The notes under the pieces were generated by a model that made no database searches, had not been told where the DNA came from, and saw nothing but the letters and a program-made list of their open reading frames with translations. A stretch of 14,091 nt of DNA from SFWF01 sp045539095. Lineage in GTDB: Bacteria > Bacillota > Clostridia > Oscillospirales > Acutalibacteraceae. Every line of letters begins with the position of its first letter. The stretch's first letter is position 1. Location: positions 1-14,091 of the forward strand of contig JAZQER010000010.1 in the NCBI GenBank assembly GCA_045539095.1, given 5' to 3'. Positions 12,523-14,091 of this stretch are shown here, one piece after another. The translations under genes were made by a program, and so were the position numbers.

Positions 12523-14091
12523 CTATTCGAGGATATATTTATTATCTTTGTACACGACCTTCACGCTGTCGCCCTTGTTTATACTTGAATCAAGCATTTT
12601 TTCACTCAGCATATCCTCAACATTGGTCTGGATAGCTCGCTTTAAGGGTCTGGCACCGTAAATAGGGTCAAAGCCAGCCTCGGCAACAGCCTCGACAACG
12701 CTCTCATCAAACTCTGCGTTAATCTCAAGTCCGCGAAGTCTATTTTTAAGACCCTTAAGAAGATTTGAAGCGATAGCCTTAATATCCTCTTTTGAAAGCT
12801 TGTGAAAAACTATAATATCGTCAAGACGGTTAAGAAACTCGGGTCTGAATTCCTTTTTAAGCTCTGCCGTAACGAGATTCTTTATCTCGGCCTCATCTTT
12901 ATCTGCGGTTTCATCCGAGCCAAAGCCAAGGGAGGTTTTTTTCTCGGTTATAAGACGGGCACCGATATTCGAGGTCATAATTATCACAGTATTCTTGAAA
13001 TTGACCGTTCTGCCCTGAGAATCGGTAAGAATTCCGTCGTCAAGAATCTGCAAAAGTATATTGAACACATCGGGATGCGCCTTTTCAATCTCATCAAAAA
13101 GTACCACAGAATACGGGTTTCTTCTGACCTTTTCGGTAAGCTGACCGCCCTCTTCAAAGCCGACATAACCAGGAGGCGAGCCGACAAGTCGGGATACAGT
13201 ATGCTTTTCCATATACTCTGACATATCAAGGCGTATCATTGATTTTTCAGCGCCGAACATAGCCTCTGCCAGAGCTTTGCAAAGCTCGGTCTTACCAACG
13301 CCCGTCGGTCCTAAGAAGATAAACGAGCCGATCGGGCGGTTGGGATCCTTAAGTCCCGTTCTGCCGCGTCTTATCGCCTTTGAAACCGCGGTTACTGCTT
13401 CGTTCTGACCGATAATTCTGCTATGAAGCACCGACTCCATATTAAGCAGTCTTTCGCTCTCCTGCCGTGTGAGCTGTGCTACGGGTACACCCGTCCATCC
13501 CGACACTATCTCGGCGACGCTTTGTTCATCAACCGTTCCTATCACTCGGCTTCGATTTTTTTCTTTTTCGACATTTATCTGATCTGAAAGCTCGCGCTCT
13601 CTATCTCTCAGTCTCGCCGCCTCTTCAAAATTCTGCTCAGATATTGCGGCATCCTTTTTTGCAGTAATATCCTTTATTTTCTGTTCAAGCTCTTTGATCT
13701 CATCCGACACCTCTGAGGATTTAATACGAAGCCGCGAGCCCGCCTCGTCAATAAGGTCTATAGCCTTATCGGGCAGAAATCTGTCGGTTATATATCGGGC
13801 TGATAGCTTTACCGCCGCCGCCACAGCCTCGTCGGTTATAACGGTATTATGGTGCTTTTCATATTTATCCTTGATGCCCTTTAAAATTAGTATTGCATCC
13901 TCTTCGCTCGGCTCGTTTACATTTACGGGCTGGAAACGGCGCTCAAGGGCGGCATCTTTTTCAATATTCTTGCGATATTCAGATATAGTCGTAGCGCCAA
14001 TAAGCTGCAATTCTCCTCTTGCCAGGGCAGGCTTTAAGATATTAGCTGCATCGGTTGCGCCCTCTGCAGAGCCTGCTCCGATAAGGTTATG
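12523..14091 (-). CDS. clpC: ATP-dependent chaperone ClpC, C-terminal part (partial)
   Basis: Hsp100/AAA+ unfoldase that feeds proteins to ClpP and is part of protein quality control. The frame is open to the right edge: 522 residues are visible, beginning HNLIGAGSAEGATDAANILK, so the apparent start at 14010 is not the real one; the N-domain and most of the first ATPase domain lie outside. Visible are the end of D1 with LERRFQPV (arginine finger region, about 50-55), a UVR-type coiled motif (about 141-172, EQNFEEAARLRDRERELSDQ) that marks ClpC rather than ClpB, and D2 with Walker A GPTGVGKT (261-268), SPPGYVGFEEGG, Walker B VVLFDEIEK (329-337), an LGF tripeptide (388-390) in the place of the ClpP-binding loop, and FLNRLDD (419-425). 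It is convergent with pyrI. Confidence 0.95.
   Translation of the reverse strand, partial: HNLIGAGSAEGATDAANILKPALARGELQLIGATTISEYRKNIEKDAALERRFQPVNVNEPSEEDAILILKGIKDKYEKHHNTVITDEAVAAAVKLSARYITDRFLPDKAIDLIDEAGSRLRIKSSEVSDEIKELEQKIKDITAKKDAAISEQNFEEAARLRDRERELSDQINVEKEKNRSRVIGTVDEQSVAEIVSGWTGVPVAQLTRQESERLLNMESVLHSRIIGQNEAVTAVSKAIRRGRTGLKDPNRPIGSFIFLGPTGVGKTELCKALAEAMFGAEKSMIRLDMSEYMEKHTVSRLVGSPPGYVGFEEGGQLTEKVRRNPYSVVLFDEIEKAHPDVFNILLQILDDGILTDSQGRTVNFKNTVIIMTSNIGARLITEKKTSLGFGSDETADKDEAEIKNLVTAELKKEFRPEFLNRLDDIIVFHKLSKEDIKAIASNLLKGLKNRLRGLEINAEFDESVVEAVAEAGFDPIYGARPLKRAIQTNVEDMLSEKMLDSSINKGDSVKVVYKDNKYILE

Noticed and set aside
14008..14010. TTG at 14010 as the clpC start, giving a 495-residue protein
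   Set aside because: The frame continues upstream to the edge with conserved ClpC sequence (HNLIGAGSAEGATDAANILK), so the gene is simply cut by the window.

Overview
The window reads as chromosomal DNA of a Gram-positive, low-to-moderate G+C bacterium, most likely a Clostridia member (Bacillota). The evidence is the ylxM-ffh-rpsP gene order, strong AGGAGG-type ribosome binding sites, a ClpC with a UVR motif, a class 1B dihydroorotate dehydrogenase with its PyrK partner, and a PyrR-type RNA attenuator. An Oscillospiraceae/Ruminococcaceae-like host is my inference; the sequence does not prove it.

Layout. (1) Positions 1-1900, minus strand: the SRP/ribosome cluster ylxM, ffh, rpsP (rpsP cut by the window edge), driven by a near-consensus promoter at 1900-1872. 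(2) Positions 1901-2023: a short divergent intergenic region with an 8-bp perfect inverted repeat and a second promoter. (3) Positions 2024-3457, plus strand: an OppA-type solute-binding lipoprotein with no transporter genes beside it. (4) Positions 3458-3658: promoter and leader of the pyrimidine operon. The leader has a PyrR-binding hairpin with a CAGAGA hexaloop, a 10-bp antiterminator and a terminator that compete for the same bases. (5) Positions 3659-12486, plus strand: pyrC-carB-pyrK-pyrD-pyrF-pyrE-pyrB-pyrI, tightly packed except for an 85-nt gap before pyrE that holds a 7-nt-period repeat and a hairpin. (6) Positions 12489-12520: a strong bidirectional terminator. (7) From 12523 to the right edge, minus strand: the C-terminal 522 codons of clpC, open through the edge.

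Together the operon encodes all six steps of de novo UMP synthesis except the glutaminase subunit CarA: CarB makes carbamoyl phosphate, PyrB/PyrI carbamoyl aspartate, PyrC dihydroorotate, PyrD/PyrK orotate, PyrE OMP and PyrF UMP. UMP/UTP would be sensed by PyrR (gene not in the window) acting on the leader RNA, and probably also allosterically through PyrI and the C-terminal domain of CarB.

I found no CRISPR array, transposon, prophage or convincing unknown multi-gene system. The most rewarding places to look are the pyr leader, the repeat in front of pyrE, the missing carA, the orphan lipoprotein, and several start codons that should be moved.
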